Positions 22,252-22,791 of a stretch of DNA of 22,791 nucleotides are shown here, piece by piece. Source of the stretch: a virus; the IMG/VR virus record IMGVR_UViG_3300009183_000384, positions 1-22,791 of that record; one strand, written 5' to 3'. A program made the position numbers and the translations under genes. The notes beneath the pieces are model-generated. The model ran no database searches and was not told the DNA's origin. It saw nothing but the letters and a program-made list of their open reading frames with translations. The stretch's first letter is position 1. Every line of letters begins with the position of its first letter.

Positions 22252-22580
22252 TGCACCTTCGCCCTTATCTCCAGCCCACGCGCTTCCAGTGCTGTGCGGA
22301 AGTCTTCAGCATCTGGCATAAACCCACCAAAATCTCTCAGTACATCCGCCAGCGGGTCAGGCTTGGGCTTGGGGATGATGAAGCGTTCGAGAAGAGCCGA
22401 CATTGGCCAACCCACAGACTTGCACCACTTGGAATACTCCTCCATTTCACGGCTCACCTCTTGCTTAAAGGCTTCGTGCTGTTCGATGGCGTCAGCCGCT
22501 TCCGCCAAAAGAGGGGCATTGGCATCAGGGCAAGCAGCCGCCATACGCAGCCGCCCTCCTAGTGAAAGTCTTTCAGTCAT
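22248..22580 (-). CDS. Phage protein of unknown function, 110 aa
   Basis: ATG at 22580 with AAGGA about nine bases upstream; it overlaps the upstream partial gene by 8 bases. The N-terminal half resembles small phage proteins with an 'L...A..L..AADAIE' helix (LAEAADAIEQHEAFKQEV), followed by a Trp-containing segment (YSKWCKSVGWPMSALLERF), a Pro/Lys turn and an acidic C-terminal helix. No enzyme motif is visible. It lies upstream of the micro-ORF and DnaA-like gene in the same transcript. Confidence 0.7.
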   Translation of the reverse strand: MTERLSLGGRLRMAAACPDANAPLLAEAADAIEQHEAFKQEVSREMEEYSKWCKSVGWPMSALLERFIIPKPKPDPLADVLRDFGGFMPDAEDFRTALEARGLEIRAKVQ

Positions 22581-22791
22581 TGGTCACAATCCTTATTGTT
22601 TCCTTTATGTGGTCGCCGCGCAAGACGCTGTCCGCAGTCTGACGTTGGTTATGTTTCAAATACCAATCTGCCAGTGCAGCACGCTCCACCTCGATCCCGC
22701 GCCGGATGCCTTCTTCTGTAAGGCGCATCCAGACGGTGTGGTCCCAGCCGCCGGACAGATATATCTGGCCGTCGCTGTTGTTCTGCTTGTC
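22573..22791 (-). CDS. Phage protein, C-terminal 72 residues only (cut by window edge)
   Basis: An open frame enters from the right edge and stops at TGA (22573-22575), overlapping the next gene by 8 bases. The visible part contains GQIYLSGGWDHTVWMRLTEE, then GIRRGIEVERAALADWYLKH, and a tail IKETIRIVTND. The Trp/Tyr-rich beginning and helical end look like a real protein. No family is recognised and the start is outside the window. Confidence 0.65.
   Translation of the reverse strand, partial: DKQNNSDGQIYLSGGWDHTVWMRLTEEGIRRGIEVERAALADWYLKHNQRQTADSVLRGDHIKETIRIVTND

Overview
The window is a gene-dense segment of a tailed-phage genome (or a prophage). It most likely infects an alphaproteobacterium. 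The host call rests on a phage-borne GapR (DUF2312) homologue, a family typical of Alphaproteobacteria, and on high-GC coding sequence. No ribosomal RNA, tRNA, integrase, insertion sequence or CRISPR array was seen. Nearly all genes abut or overlap by 1-17 bases, and only three gaps exceed 60 bases.

Left part (1-8806, + strand): the end of a late, virion-protein operon. Five large, Ala/Gly/Gln-rich proteins of 712+, 452, 221, 999 and 534 residues follow one another. They carry coiled-coil, glycine-rich and repeat segments of the kind seen in internal or ejection proteins of short-tailed phages. None has a recognisable enzyme motif. The first is cut by the window edge.

Right part (22791-8769, - strand): an early/replication region read toward the structural genes, so the two arms converge and overlap at 8769-8806. 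In transcription order it holds: a partial gene, a 110-aa protein, a 22-aa coupled micro-ORF, a stand-alone DnaA domain IV protein, two small proteins, a C5-cytosine methyltransferase with a very long repetitive recognition region, a string of small proteins including a 28-aa membrane peptide, a YdaS/Cro-like repressor, and a primase-helicase. A second block follows: three small proteins, a 139-aa protein, a Cas4-like (DUF2800) nuclease, a DUF2815 single-strand-binding protein and GapR. After a structured gap come family A DNA polymerase, a 65-aa protein, a VRR-NUC nuclease, an SNF2-type helicase, a DUF3310-like protein and a 54-aa protein.

Regulation: two nearly identical 25-bp blocks (22/25 bases) at 16494-16518 and 21951-21975 each hold a TTGAC -35 element centred in a short palindrome whose arms co-vary. 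Each is followed by a -10-like hexamer, and together they define two matched early promoters. A palindrome precedes the Cro-like gene. The 137-base leader of the DNA polymerase contains a perfect 12-bp hairpin and a 17-bp imperfect stem ending beside the ribosome binding site. These regulatory elements and the hidden micro-ORFs are the least explained parts of the window.
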